DNA of 64,000 nt from Caulobacteraceae bacterium (GTDB lineage Bacteria > Pseudomonadota > Alphaproteobacteria > Caulobacterales > Caulobacteraceae), in NCBI GenBank assembly GCA_028290905.1, contig JAQGIW010000245.1, forward strand, positions 1 through 64,000. Direction: 5' to 3'. Shown here one piece after another: positions 1-10,719 of the stretch (position 1 is the first letter of the stretch; each line of letters begins with the position of its first letter). The translations under genes were made by a program, and so were the position numbers. Below the pieces are notes generated by a model. The model saw only the letters and a list, made by a program, of their open reading frames with translations. It made no database searches and was not told the DNA's origin.

Positions 1-337
<337 letters not shown>

Positions 338-408
338 CTCATTAAAACTCATGCGCGCCAAGTCATGACGGCAGCAGTTGATGTCTTCTTCACATCCTCT
401 TTGTTGAT

Positions 409-523
409 CTGGTGGCTTTGCCGGAGGGTCCCCACCCGATCCCATTCCGAACTCGGTCGTTAAGCCCCCCTGGGCCGATGGTACTTCGTCTTAAGGCGCG
501 GGAGAGTAGGTCGCTGCCAGGTC
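409..523 (+). rRNA. 5S ribosomal RNA
   Basis: ctggtggctttgccggagggtccccacccgatcccattccgaactcggtcgttaag...gagagtaggtcgctgccag, typical alphaproteobacterial 5S located after 23S. Confidence 0.95.
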
Positions 524-586
524 TACCAAGAGGATGTTTTCAGGCCAGTCCGACCCTTCATCACGTAACTCTATCAACCACTTCAT

Positions 587-663
<77 letters not shown>

Positions 664-665
664 AC

Positions 666-700
666 AAACCCGCTAAGTCAACGACTTAGCGGGTTTTATT
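666..700 (+). terminator. Rho-independent terminator after the rRNA/tRNA operon
   Basis: aacccgctaagtc-aac-gacttagcgggtt followed by tttatt. Confidence 0.85.
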
Positions 701-815
701 CTTGTAGTTATGAGAGCCTGAACGATTGATTCTGAAAGTCAGCCGGCGCGGCTGGCGCACCTGGAGACCGCTGCCTCTGCGGAGGGAGCTTTCGGGGCCA
801 GCTCGGGCTAGATTG

Positions 816-2738
816 TCAATTCCAGGCCGCGAGCCGTTCGCCGGCGCGCCCGAGTTCCCCGGCGTGTTGAAGGAAGGCGGCGAACACCCACACGAGCCAC
901 AGGGGCTTGGAATTATCCGCCAGACCCGCAGCGTGCGTCTCTGCCATGCGCCGCACCTCGTCAAGCTCGAGGACTCCGCACTCTCGCAGGCTGGCGCTTT
1001 GCGGCAGAGCCAGCATACGATCGCGCAGAGGGCCGCGCAGCCACTCCGAAATGGGCGGCGCGAAGCCGGTCTTCGGACGGTAGAGGACCTCCCGCGGGAG
1101 ATAGGCCTCGAGCCCCTGTTTCAAGATCGCCTTGCCGCCTCGCAGGCGGCTCCGCTTGAGGTCGGGCCGAAGGTTGAACCCGGCGACGAAGAAGCCCTGG
1201 TCCAGCATTGGCGAGCGTAGCTCCAGGCTGTGAACCATGCTCGCGCGGTCGGTCTTCACCAGGATGTCCCCGGGCAGGTAGGTGACCGCGTCGGCGTACT
1301 GAGCCCGTTGCAGAGGGTCGAGCGGCGCCTCCACGCTATAGGCGCTGCGCACCACCTCGTCGGCGTCATACCCTCCGAGGCGGCGGCGAAAATCCTCCGT
1401 GAGAAGGCGCTCGCGGATCTCGCGCGGGAGAGCCTGCACCATCCGGACGTAGGCGGAGGCGGGATCGAGCGAGAGCTCCTTCAGGGTCGTGCGGCCCCGC
1501 AAGGGGCGCGGTAGCCAAGCGCCCCTGGGATAGATCTTCGCCAGCGGACCCAGCACCCCGGCGCGTACGGGCCCCGGCACGTAGCGCCGCAGCCGCGCCT
1601 GCGCCATGTGGAAGCCGTAGCGCCTGTACCCGCCCACGGCCTCGTCGCCGCCATCGCCGGAGAGCGCCACGGTCACGCCTCGGCGGGCGTGGGCGCAGAC
1701 CGCCAACGTCGGCACCGCTGAGACGTCGCCGAACGGTTCGTCGAAGATTTGGGGCAGGCGGTCCACCAACTCGAAGTCGGCCGGCGAGACCTCGCGTGTC
1801 TCGTGGCGGGCGCCGTAGCGGGCGGCCACGGCCAGGGCGTAAGGCGTCTCATCGCGCGCAGGATCAGCAAAGCCGATCGAGAAGCTCCTCACTGGAGCCT
1901 CCGCGGCTTCGGCCATCAGGGCGGTAACTGCGCTGGAGTCGACCCCTCCCGAGAGCAGCGCCCCGACCGGAACATCGGAGACCAGCCGGCGGCGGACGGC
2001 CAACCTGAGGTTGTCGATGAGCGCTTCAGGCGAGATCACTGAAGGTGAGGCAAGATGATCGAGGAGCGACCAGTACGCGCGGATCCGCGGCGCGCCGCAC
2101 CGCCCAACGACCAGGAGGTGAGCCGGGGGCAGCTTGCGGATTGCGCGATAGATCGTCCTGGGGTCGGGTATATAGCCGTAGGCGAAGAAGTCCTCGACGG
2201 CGAAAAGATCGAGATCGCGTGAGATCTCCGAAAGCTGCGTAAGCCCCTTGATCTCGGAGGCGAAGGCGAGCACCCCCGTAGGCTCGATCGCATAGTGCAG
2301 GGGCTTCTTGCCGAAGCGGTCCCTGGCCAGCACCAGCTGTTGGGCGGTCGCGTCCCACAAGGCGAGCGCGAACATCCCCTCCAGTCTTGCGAACAAGGCC
2401 TCTCCCCAGGCGCGCCAGCCGTGCAGCAGGACCTCGGTGTCGCTTCGCGTCCGGAACTGGGCGCCCGAAGTCTCGAGCTCGTCCCTGAGCTCGCGGAAGT
2501 TGTAGATCTCACCGTTGAACGTCACGGTGACGGCCCCGTCGGGGCTTCGCATGGGCTGAGCGCCACCGGCCAGGTCGATGATGGCCAGGCGCCGGTGGCC
2601 GAGCGCCACCCCCGGCTCGAGGTGTTCCCCTGCGCCGTCCGGCCCGCGGTGGGCCATGGCCAAGGTCATAGCGCGCAGCCGCGCAGGGTCGAAGCGTCTC
2701 GACCCTTTGGTATCGAAGAGGCCGGCGATCGCGCACAT
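816..2738 (-). CDS. Asparagine synthase (glutamine-hydrolyzing)-like, XrtA/PEP-CTERM-associated amidotransferase type
   Basis: MCAIAGLFD N-terminus (class II glutamine amidotransferase), LSGGVDSSAV PP-loop; neighbours belong to the XrtA-associated set. Confidence 0.9.
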   Translation of the reverse strand: MCAIAGLFDTKGSRRFDPARLRAMTLAMAHRGPDGAGEHLEPGVALGHRRLAIIDLAGGAQPMRSPDGAVTVTFNGEIYNFRELRDELETSGAQFRTRSDTEVLLHGWRAWGEALFARLEGMFALALWDATAQQLVLARDRFGKKPLHYAIEPTGVLAFASEIKGLTQLSEISRDLDLFAVEDFFAYGYIPDPRTIYRAIRKLPPAHLLVVGRCGAPRIRAYWSLLDHLASPSVISPEALIDNLRLAVRRRLVSDVPVGALLSGGVDSSAVTALMAEAAEAPVRSFSIGFADPARDETPYALAVAARYGARHETREVSPADFELVDRLPQIFDEPFGDVSAVPTLAVCAHARRGVTVALSGDGGDEAVGGYRRYGFHMAQARLRRYVPGPVRAGVLGPLAKIYPRGAWLPRPLRGRTTLKELSLDPASAYVRMVQALPREIRERLLTEDFRRRLGGYDADEVVRSAYSVEAPLDPLQRAQYADAVTYLPGDILVKTDRASMVHSLELRSPMLDQGFFVAGFNLRPDLKRSRLRGGKAILKQGLEAYLPREVLYRPKTGFAPPISEWLRGPLRDRMLALPQSASLRECGVLELDEVRRMAETHAAGLADNSKPLWLVWVFAAFLQHAGELGRAGERLAAWN

Positions 2739-2808
2739 GTTCGCTCCGGTGGTCCGTGATGAGGGCCGCCCGGAGCCTGCGCGGCCGCGTACCGCTAGGC
2801 CCTGTCAA

Positions 2809-4314
2809 ATGGAATGGAGCCCGTGCGTGGCGAAGATCCTGTTCCTGGCTCACCGGTTTCCGTTCCCGCCTGACAAGGGGGACAAGATCCGGGCCTTCCA
2901 CATGATCCGGCGCCTGGCCGCTCGCCACGAGGTCTGGCTGGGTGCGCCCATCGACGACAGCGCCGACCTGTCGCGGCTCGATCCAGCGACGCTGGGGTGC
3001 GCGGAGGCGGTCTGTCCCCGGCTGGGGCCAGGGCGCAGAGCGTTCAACATGGCGATCGCCCTGCTCGCGGGCGACCCGATCAGCGTCGCGCGCTTCCGCC
3101 ATCCGGACCTGGACCGGTGGATCGAACGGATCCTGCACGAGGTCCGTCCGGACCTGGTCGTGCTCTATTCTTCCGCGCTCGGCGAACGCCTCCTCGATCG
3201 CCTGCCCGACGGCCTGCCGCTGCTTGTCGACTTCGTCGACGCCGACGTGGCCAAATGGGCGACCTATGCGGCGGCCGCGCCCTGGCCTCTCTCGTGGCTG
3301 TTCCGCCGCGAAGCGCGAAAGCTACTGGCCTTCGAATCCTCGTTACTCGCCAGGGCCGATGCGGCCCTGCTGGTGACCGACGCTGAGCGGCAGGTCATGG
3401 CCGGCATGCAGCCGCGGTGGGCCGCCAAGCTCGAGATCATGGGCAATGGCGTTGATCTGGAGGCATTCCCCGCCGCCCCTCCCGCGCACGGTCGGCTCAT
3501 CGTCATGTGCGGGCGCATGGACTATCGCGCCAATGTGGAAGGCGCGCGCTGGTTCGCGGAGGAGGTGCTTCCGCTCATCCGGAAGCGCGCGCCGGCCGCG
3601 GTCTTCCGGATCGTGGGGGCCGCCCCCACAGCCGCCGTTCGCGCCCTTGCGCGGCTGCCGGGCGTCGAGGTGACGGGCGCCGTGCCGAAGGTCTGGCCGT
3701 ACCTTGCGGAGGCCAGGGTGGTCGTGGCCCCACTGCGTTTCGCGCGGGGAATACAGAACAAGGTGCTGGAGGGGCTGGCGGCCGCCCGGCCGGTGGTGGC
3801 CACCTCAGCAGCGCTAGAGGGCCTGGAGGTGGCGCCCGGGCGCGAGGTCCTGGCTGCGGACGAGCCTGCAGCCTTCGCCGAGGCGGTGCTCCAGGTGCTG
3901 GAGGGAGACGCCCCTCGGGACCTGGGTGGCCGCGGGCGTGAGTTCGTCGAAAGCCGGCACCGGTGGGACCTTCAGTTGCGCAAGCTCGACGGCCTGGTGG
4001 AGCGGCTGACCGCGTCGACGTCAGGCGAGACTGCGGCTGAACAAGGGCGAGATGGCGTTGGCGACTGGCAGGGGCAGGCGGCGCCACGCCTCGATCATAG
4101 TCCGGTACTTGGGATTGGTCGGGTTGACGTTGGGCAAGCCGCGGGACCGGATCAGGCGGTAGTGGTGGGCGACCGCACGCGGCTCGAAGCCCCAGTTACG
4201 CTTGAAGCTGAAGGGGCCGGTGCCGCGCTTGCTGCGCCCGAAATCGAACACGGCGCACCCGTGGCCGGCGGCCCGGCGCATCAGCTTCCAATACATCAGG
4301 TCATTGGATCCTAG
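2809..4314 (+). CDS. Glycosyltransferase group 1, PEP-CTERM/XrtA-associated type (TIGR03087-like); GTG start at 2827 also possible
   Basis: AKILFLAHRFPFPPDKGDKIRAFHMIRRLA N-terminus; GT4-like C-terminal half. Frame stays open ~290 nt past the expected C-terminus. Confidence 0.85.
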   Translation: MEWSPCVAKILFLAHRFPFPPDKGDKIRAFHMIRRLAARHEVWLGAPIDDSADLSRLDPATLGCAEAVCPRLGPGRRAFNMAIALLAGDPISVARFRHPDLDRWIERILHEVRPDLVVLYSSALGERLLDRLPDGLPLLVDFVDADVAKWATYAAAAPWPLSWLFRREARKLLAFESSLLARADAALLVTDAERQVMAGMQPRWAAKLEIMGNGVDLEAFPAAPPAHGRLIVMCGRMDYRANVEGARWFAEEVLPLIRKRAPAAVFRIVGAAPTAAVRALARLPGVEVTGAVPKVWPYLAEARVVVAPLRFARGIQNKVLEGLAAARPVVATSAALEGLEVAPGREVLAADEPAAFAEAVLQVLEGDAPRDLGGRGREFVESRHRWDLQLRKLDGLVERLTASTSGETAAEQGRDGVGDWQGQAAPRLDHSPVLGIGRVDVGQAAGPDQAVVVGDRTRLEAPVTLEAEGAGAALAAPEIEHGAPVAGGPAHQLPIHQVIGS

Positions 4315-5046
4315 CGTGCGGGCTTCGGGCATGCTGCCGGTGTAGTAGGGTAGGACGCGGCCGCGGAAATAATAGCTGAGGACGCTCGACACGGGGCGGC
4401 CCTCCTGGCGAACAGTAAGGATTTCGCAGCGATCGCCGAACGCCTCCTTCAGGGCCTGGAAGAAACGTCGCGGAAGCGCGGGCGTGCCGTGGTCGCGCAT
4501 CGTCCGCGAATAGACGGCGAAGAAGTCCCCCACGCCGTCGTCGATGGTGGTGGTGAGATCGCGCTCCAGCGCCTTGCGCACGATGGCGCGCTGCTTGCGC
4601 GGGATCTGCTTGAGGTTCTCCTCCTCGGAGCCTGGGATCGGCGCCTCGAAGGTCGCATACAAATCGTCGCGCGCGACCCACCCGTCTCCGAGTTCGGCTT
4701 GCACGCCGCAGCGGACGTCCCTGAGCTCGATGTAATCCACACCGACCTCACATCCCAGACGCTCGGCCTCCTGGAGGATACTTCTGAGCCCCGCACCGCT
4801 CGTGGCGAGAGGACCCCCGCCCACGCAGAAGGCGGTGGAGATGAGCGCGTGGCCGAACAACCGGCTTCTGACTTCGATCAAGGGCAGCACCGCGGCGAAC
4901 GCACCGCCCTCCCTACGCGCCAGGTAGTGTGGGCGGTGGCCGAACACGCCCCGAGCGATGTCGCGCCAGGGCAGGAGGTGGAAGAAGGTGGCGTCGGGGT
5001 GCTCCTCGATGAAGGCGTCCCACTCCGAATCGACGAAAGCGGTCAT
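4021..5046 (-). CDS. FemAB-like protein, PEP-CTERM/XrtA-associated (GNAT fold)
   Basis: DSEWDAFIEEHPDATFFHLLPWRDIARGVFGHRPHYLAR and FDFGRSKRGTGPFSFKRNWGFEP motifs. Confidence 0.85.
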   Translation of the reverse strand: MTAFVDSEWDAFIEEHPDATFFHLLPWRDIARGVFGHRPHYLARREGGAFAAVLPLIEVRSRLFGHALISTAFCVGGGPLATSGAGLRSILQEAERLGCEVGVDYIELRDVRCGVQAELGDGWVARDDLYATFEAPIPGSEEENLKQIPRKQRAIVRKALERDLTTTIDDGVGDFFAVYSRTMRDHGTPALPRRFFQALKEAFGDRCEILTVRQEGRPVSSVLSYYFRGRVLPYYTGSMPEARTLGSNDLMYWKLMRRAAGHGCAVFDFGRSKRGTGPFSFKRNWGFEPRAVAHHYRLIRSRGLPNVNPTNPKYRTMIEAWRRLPLPVANAISPLFSRSLA

Positions 5047-6020
5047 GCGGAAGGCTCCAGGCCCCGCTGCGAGGGCGAGGCCCAAGCGGCCGGGGCGACG
5101 GGCGCTGTGGCAATGCCAATTTCGTCGGCGAAGACGCGGTCCATGCGGTCCCAGCGAAGGTCGCGCAGGAGGCGCTGGAGTCGGCCCTCTGTCCTGCTCA
5201 GGTTGAGATAGTGGCGCATCCTGGACTTGAGCGGCGCGCCGCGGGCGCGGGGCTGGCCCGGGTCAATCTCCCAGGGATGGAGATAGAAGATCCCCCGGCG
5301 TCCGGCGTCGGCATTGACGGCCGTCAGGAGCGCACGGCTCAGGGGATAGGGCAGCAGGCGGAAATAGCCTCCGCCCCCGCATGGCCAGGAGCGGCCGGCC
5401 AGGCGGAGGGCGGAGATCGGCGCCTCCACCAGCTTGGCGACGCCGGCGGGGCGGTAGGGGCTGAGCGGCGCCTCAGGCGCGCCGTAGAGATCGCGGCGGA
5501 CGGGATAGATGCTGGAGCTGTAGGCGTAGCCCTCTTCCTCGAGGATGCGCCAAGCCCAAGGCGTGTGCGCGCCGACGCTGAAGGTGGGCGCGCGGTAGCC
5601 GCGCACGGCGGCTCCCGCGGCATACTCCAGGACCGCCCGTGCGCGTCGAACGTCGCTGCGGAATTCCTCGGGGCTTTGGCCGTCCACCCGCTGGTGGGCA
5701 AAACCGTGGCTCGCCACCTCGTGCCCCTCCGCGGCGATGCGGCCGATGAGCTGCGGAAAACGCTTCGCCACCCAGCCGAGCGCGAAAAAGGTCGCCTTCA
5801 CCTCCGCGTGCGAAAAGATCTCGAGGAGGCGTTCGGTGTTCCGCTCAACGCGGGGTTCGCAGGCCTCCCATGTGGAGACGGGGAACACGCCGGCGAGCGC
5901 CTGGACCTGGAAATAGTCCTCAACGTCCACCGTGAGCGCGTTCACCAGCGTGCCGTGCACGGTCGGGGCGTCCGCTGGCGAGTTTCCTTTTGGCGGCGGG
6001 AGGGACACGGCGCGGAACAT
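5043..6020 (-). CDS. Polysaccharide deacetylase with DUF3473-type C-terminus, XrtA-associated
   Basis: NALTVDVEDYFQVQAL, ATFFALGWVAKRFPQLI, HEVASHGFAHQ, GYRAPTFSV, FYLHPWEIDPGQPR motifs. Confidence 0.9.
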   Translation of the reverse strand: MFRAVSLPPPKGNSPADAPTVHGTLVNALTVDVEDYFQVQALAGVFPVSTWEACEPRVERNTERLLEIFSHAEVKATFFALGWVAKRFPQLIGRIAAEGHEVASHGFAHQRVDGQSPEEFRSDVRRARAVLEYAAGAAVRGYRAPTFSVGAHTPWAWRILEEEGYAYSSSIYPVRRDLYGAPEAPLSPYRPAGVAKLVEAPISALRLAGRSWPCGGGGYFRLLPYPLSRALLTAVNADAGRRGIFYLHPWEIDPGQPRARGAPLKSRMRHYLNLSRTEGRLQRLLRDLRWDRMDRVFADEIGIATAPVAPAAWASPSQRGLEPSA

Positions 6021-7487
6021 CTAAAAGGCCCTCCGGAGCGTTTGGAAAAGCGCATTCTCCGTCACTCGTTTGCCCCCCTGCACCAGCTGACGGTTCTGCG
6101 TGCGCGAGAGGTTCAAGGTGACGTCGGTGCGGGAATTCAGCCGGTACGCAAGCTGGACGGACCCACCCACCTCCTGGCTCGGGCCGTAGGTCGGGCTCTC
6201 GGCCGTGTGGGCGTATTCGGCGCGCAGCACGAGGGTAAGGTCGGGGCGCACCCGGCGAGTGAAGACCGCGTCCACGAGCAAGGTCCGGTCATGCCCCGGC
6301 ATGGTGAGGAATTCGCGGTCGGTCCAATCGGCCGTTACGCCAAGCGTGTTCACCTCATCGTGGTAGACGCCCCGAAACGTCGCGGATCGGCAGAGGGAGG
6401 TCGCGTTGGTGACGTCGGCCGGCACGCCAAAGGACGCCCGGATGAGCGGAGGGGGGAGGTTCTGGGCGGCCTCGGCGAAGTCGAAAAACGAGCGGGCGAC
6501 CCCGACCTGGTCCGGCTGAACCTGCTCGACATAGCTGGCCGTCGCGAGCAGATGCGGCGTAAGCTCCATCGTGGCGTTCGCCGCCCAGGCCGGCCTGTGG
6601 TAGCGACTGCCGGCCTCCACGGTGATGGTCGAACTGCCGTTCGGCTGATATTCGAAGCCGGCGCTCGCCAGCGGCGCCGAGATGTGCAGCAGTTGGCCCT
6701 GCGTGATGTCGTCGTAACCCACGCGACCGATCAGCCGGAGCACACCCACCCGGAAGAAGGCGGACAGTATATCGCTCACAGAGGTGAAGTCCTGCGCGTC
6801 GTGCAGATATTCCCCCGAGCCCTCTAGCTGCAGACGCCGGGTGGCGTCGCTAGCGACCGCCCCGGTGAGCTGGACGATGGAGTCGGTGCGCGGCAGAGGC
6901 AACGGACCGCTCGAGGCGTTGGAATAAAGGACCTGCGCGAAGCGCGCTGCGGCTCTCACGTCCAGTCCGTCTGGGGTGTGCCCGGTGAGCTCAGGTCCCA
7001 CGTCGTAGGTGGTCAGCTGCACGAGGTTGGGAGCGCCGTGGCGGTCCGTGGCCGACCGACCGAAGGTGGAGATCGCCCCGTCGCTAGTCGAGGCATCCGC
7101 CTTCAGCGTCAAGAGATTGGGGAGCAGGACGTAGGAGGCGGCGCCGTTCGCGGCCGCGTACCAACCGCTGCGGGCGCTCTGGCGTGCGTAGGCGTCATAG
7201 CCCACCTTGGCGTCCAGGTGGCCCTCGGCGCGCCCGGTGTCGAGTGTCGCCTCGAGGGACAGGACGGCCCGCGTGATCAGGTCCGAGACCTTGTCATGGG
7301 CCGTCAAGGCCACATTGTCGGTGTAGGTCTCCTGCAGTTCGAGGCTCGGCTGCAGGACGAGCGCCTGTTGTGGCGCAGCCCCGCGCTCCTGATCGGCGGC
7401 GCGCGTGAGGTCGCCGATCAGACTCGAGCTCAGGGCGACTAACCCCGCCGTCCAGCGCGCCGCTCGGCTTCTGCGCGTCCGGTACAC
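6021..7487 (-). CDS. Outer-membrane beta-barrel protein, XrtA EPS-associated (TIGR03016-like)
   Basis: Beta-strand-rich pattern ending in ...LFQTLRRAF; position in EPS operon. Confidence 0.7.
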   Translation of the reverse strand: MYRTRRSRAARWTAGLVALSSSLIGDLTRAADQERGAAPQQALVLQPSLELQETYTDNVALTAHDKVSDLITRAVLSLEATLDTGRAEGHLDAKVGYDAYARQSARSGWYAAANGAASYVLLPNLLTLKADASTSDGAISTFGRSATDRHGAPNLVQLTTYDVGPELTGHTPDGLDVRAAARFAQVLYSNASSGPLPLPRTDSIVQLTGAVASDATRRLQLEGSGEYLHDAQDFTSVSDILSAFFRVGVLRLIGRVGYDDITQGQLLHISAPLASAGFEYQPNGSSTITVEAGSRYHRPAWAANATMELTPHLLATASYVEQVQPDQVGVARSFFDFAEAAQNLPPPLIRASFGVPADVTNATSLCRSATFRGVYHDEVNTLGVTADWTDREFLTMPGHDRTLLVDAVFTRRVRPDLTLVLRAEYAHTAESPTYGPSQEVGGSVQLAYRLNSRTDVTLNLSRTQNRQLVQGGKRVTENALFQTLRRAF

Positions 7488-7507
7488 GGTGGCCCCCCGT
7501 TCCCGGA

Positions 7508-8320
7508 TCAGCGCCGTGCGGCATAGCGCACCGGGGACTGCCCCCGGTCGGCTTTGTTCAGCACCAGCGCGATCCGGGTCTCGTCCAGGGGACCGGCCCC
7601 TCGGTGCAGGATGCCCATCCCCTCGTCCACTTCTTGGCGTCGGGTCTCGCCTTTGGCGGTGACGAAGAGGATCTGTCCAGCGTGGCCGGCGAGCGCCACT
7701 GTCTCGCTGCAGGATAGGACCGAGCTGGAGTCCATGATGGCTATGCGCTGCTCATCGCTCAACCGGAGTTCATGCAGGAAGTGGCCCATCCTCGGGCTGC
7801 TCAGCAGCTCGGGGGCGGTGACGCGCGGCTGGCCGGCGGGAACCGCGTAGATTCCGGGCGTGGAGGTCCGATAGAGGACATCGGCCAAGTCCAAGCCTTC
7901 GTCGTCGAGATAGTCGAGGAGGCCAAGCTCCCGGCTCAGCTTCATCCGGTGCGTCAGCTCGCTCGTCCGCAGGTCGGCGTCGATCAGCACCGCGCGGCAG
8001 TCACGCTCGAGCATGAAGCTCATGGCCAAGCCTAGCGTGACGGTGGTCTTGCCTTCCCCTGGACTGGCGCTGGTGACCAGGATCACCCGCCGGTCCAGGC
8101 CGCGCCCCCCCGCTCTGATGCGGGCGATCAGGTGCCGCTTGAGCACCCGAAACTCCTGACGCGTGCGGGCTTCGTCATGCCGAGGCGCGTCCACGGCTCC
8201 AATCCGCTCGAGTTCGCCCTCGCGCGTGCAAAATCGCTGGACTTGGACCTCCTCCGTATCGACAACCTCGTTTCGATCGTTCGGCGCCACGGCTGCCAGG
8301 AACTGGCTGAAGCCGCTCAT
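7508..8320 (-). CDS. CpsD/CapB-type tyrosine-protein kinase (XrtA-associated)
   Basis: [20 protein letters not shown] Walker [17 protein letters not shown] Walker A'; adjacent to chain-length determinant. Confidence 0.88.
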   Translation of the reverse strand: MSGFSQFLAAVAPNDRNEVVDTEEVQVQRFCTREGELERIGAVDAPRHDEARTRQEFRVLKRHLIARIRAGGRGLDRRVILVTSASPGEGKTTVTLGLAMSFMLERDCRAVLIDADLRTSELTHRMKLSRELGLLDYLDDEGLDLADVLYRTSTPGIYAVPAGQPRVTAPELLSSPRMGHFLHELRLSDEQRIAIMDSSSVLSCSETVALAGHAGQILFVTAKGETRRQEVDEGMGILHRGAGPLDETRIALVLNKADRGQSPVRYAARR

Positions 8321-9684
8321 GATGCTTTTCCCACTGGAACGTTGACGTGAAGCCGGCGCTGGCGCCGCGGGGGCGGGTGGGCGGAGTCGAAGGCCCCCGA
8401 GAACGGCGGACGCGTGCGCCAGGCGCGCTCTAAGGAGACCGTGCCGATCACCGGCAGCTGGAAGACCTCCTCGATCTCCCGCGGCGAGACCATAATCCCA
8501 CGCATGAGGGCGCGCAGGTAGCCGGCCCCGAGGCCGCCGCCGAGCGCGGCCAGGATGCCCACCCCAAGGTAGAGCTTGCGGTTCGGTCCGACAGGGACGG
8601 TCGGCCTCGCCGGCTCGCGCGTGACCAGGAACTTCCCCGCGCGGTCAGCGCCTGACACCGCCTGGGACATCTGCGCCGCGGCCCGTTTGGCGACGAGCTG
8701 CTGATGACTTGCGCGCAGCAGCTCGTCCTTGCGCTGCAGCTCGGCGAGCTCCGCGGCGGCTTCGGGCGGCGGGGCGGGGTGTCGTCGCACCTTCAGGCGC
8801 CGAAGGGGCGCCGGTGGGGGCTTCGCCAGCGGGCCGGCGACGATCTCGGCCACCTCCGTCTTGCTCTGGGCGCGGGCCTCCTCCAGCTGGCGTCGAGCGG
8901 CGACCACGTCGGGGTGCTGCTCGGTGTCGACGGCCAGCAGGGAGGCGAGCCTCGTGTCCAGCTGGCTCACTCGCTCCGCGGCTTCGGAGCGTGCTGGAGG
9001 CGACGGCGGCGGTAGCTGGATCACTTCGGCTGGGGCGCGCTCCTGCGGCTGCGCGGGGGCGATCGCGGCGTCTGCGCCCGCGTCAGGGGCGATCACGCCC
9101 CAACGGCCCCGTATCGTGGCGATCTTCGCCTGCGACTGCGAGATCAGGTCGCCGTAGAAGGAGATCTGCTGGTCCAAGAAGGCGCCGGCGAGCCGCAGGT
9201 CCTGCTGCGACCGCTCGTAGGACCCGCTCATGAACTGGTTCAGTATCAGCTGGACCACAGCCTGAGCGCGGTGCGAATCGGTGTCGGTGTAGCGGATCTC
9301 GACGAAACCGTCGCCGCCATCCACGAGGTGGACGCCTTTCTTGAGCCCGATGGTCGCTGAGGCAAGTTCAAGCTTCGTGAAGCGACGCCGGGGCTCCAGC
9401 GCACGGGCGACCGCCTCCAAGTTGTCGTCGTTGAGAAGAGTCTTTTGGACCACGTAGGTGTTACTCGACCGAAGATCGGCCAGCGACACGCTTTCAGCCG
9501 CAGCCGACAGTGGCGTTTGGCGGCTGACGTAGAGCTGGCCCCACGCCTCGTAGATGTTAGGCGCGATGAAGGTGAAAGCGACCGCTGCGGCGGTCAGCGT
9601 CGCCGTCACGGCTGCAACCAGCCACCGGTAGCACCAGATGCGGCGGACTTCGTCGGTCAGGCGGTCAAGAATCTGGCCGATCAT
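8317..9684 (-). CDS. Polysaccharide chain-length determinant (Wzz/GumC-like, XrtA-associated)
   Basis: N-terminal [23 protein letters not shown], coiled-coil middle, C-terminal TM ([23 protein letters not shown]). Confidence 0.88.
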   Translation of the reverse strand: MIGQILDRLTDEVRRIWCYRWLVAAVTATLTAAAVAFTFIAPNIYEAWGQLYVSRQTPLSAAAESVSLADLRSSNTYVVQKTLLNDDNLEAVARALEPRRRFTKLELASATIGLKKGVHLVDGGDGFVEIRYTDTDSHRAQAVVQLILNQFMSGSYERSQQDLRLAGAFLDQQISFYGDLISQSQAKIATIRGRWGVIAPDAGADAAIAPAQPQERAPAEVIQLPPPSPPARSEAAERVSQLDTRLASLLAVDTEQHPDVVAARRQLEEARAQSKTEVAEIVAGPLAKPPPAPLRRLKVRRHPAPPPEAAAELAELQRKDELLRASHQQLVAKRAAAQMSQAVSGADRAGKFLVTREPARPTVPVGPNRKLYLGVGILAALGGGLGAGYLRALMRGIMVSPREIEEVFQLPVIGTVSLERAWRTRPPFSGAFDSAHPPPRRQRRLHVNVPVGKAS

Positions 9685-9717
9685 GGTGTCACTCCGCCGG
9701 TGTCGCGGCCGGCCTGT

Positions 9718-10458
9718 TCAGAACAGGCGTTCAGGAATGCGGATGATATCGCCGGGCCTCAGCTCAACGTTCGCGCGAAGGTCTCCCGATCGGACCAGAT
9801 CCTTCAGTCGCAGGGGGTATGAGTGGTAACCGTCCGCCTGGCGGCGCAGGAGCGTCGCCCCGTTTCCGCTGGCGAAGGTGTTCAGCCCGCCGACTTCGAT
9901 CACCACGTCGAGCGCTGTCAGGCCCGCCCGGTAAGGCACCGTCTTCGGCGTCACCGCCGCACCGATCACGCTCACGCCCGTCGCATTGCCAGCTGAGGCG
10001 ATGCTCTTCACTATTACAGTGACCCTCGGATCCTGGATGTAGGCAGACAGGGCCTGACCAAGGTTTCGGGCCAGCTCCGTCGGCGTCTTGCCCTGCGCCT
10101 GGACGTCAGGCACGAGCGGGATGGTGATGCGTCCATCCGGGCGCACGGGCGCCTCGACCGACATTTCCGGGTTCCTCCAGACGAAGACCTGCAACATGTC
10201 GCCGGGGCCGACCAGATATTCCGCGCTTTCCCCGCCCGCGGAGGGGGGCGGCGCGGACGCCGAGGCTCCGAGCGCCGGACCCACCGGGCCGAACAATGCG
10301 AGAGCCGCGACGGCCCCGGCATGGAAGTTGCGTGTGCGGCGCACCCCGCCCCAGTTTGCCGGAAGGTTTGTTGGCACGCTCAAGCCAGCCCCTTTGAATA
10401 GGTGTCCGATCGGTGACCGCCACACCTTCGATGAACCAAGGGGCGGGTTCCTCAGCAA
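9718..10458 (-). CDS. Polysaccharide biosynthesis/export protein (Wza/GumB-like, SLBB)
   Basis: SAEYLVGPGDMLQVFVWRNPEMSVEAPVRPDGRITIPLVPDVQAQGKTPTELA; start uncertain. Confidence 0.9.
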   Translation of the reverse strand: MLRNPPLGSSKVWRSPIGHLFKGAGLSVPTNLPANWGGVRRTRNFHAGAVAALALFGPVGPALGASASAPPPSAGGESAEYLVGPGDMLQVFVWRNPEMSVEAPVRPDGRITIPLVPDVQAQGKTPTELARNLGQALSAYIQDPRVTVIVKSIASAGNATGVSVIGAAVTPKTVPYRAGLTALDVVIEVGGLNTFASGNGATLLRRQADGYHSYPLRLKDLVRSGDLRANVELRPGDIIRIPERLF

Positions 10459-10719
10459 ACCCTCGCGACCGCGCCCTCACTATGTCGAATGATGGATCAG
10501 ACGTCCGGCGCATGCCCTAAATGGCGGCTCAATTCGCCCAGCCATGAAGGCCAGTTCATGCTCCCCTATGCCCGTCTCAAACCGCGGGCGCAGCGTAGGC
10601 AGAGTTGCGAAGTGGTCGCCGCGACTGCGGCGCGCCCGCCAGCCGCCGGACACACCGGCGCGGCTCTGAAGACGGTGCAGTCTCCCCGCGAGTGCTCCAG
10701 CGCCCGAAGGCCGTCATGA

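Noticed and set aside
5211-6827. Long plus-strand ORF (538 aa)
   Set aside because: Fully antisense to the well-supported deacetylase and outer-membrane protein genes; typical GC-rich shadow ORF.
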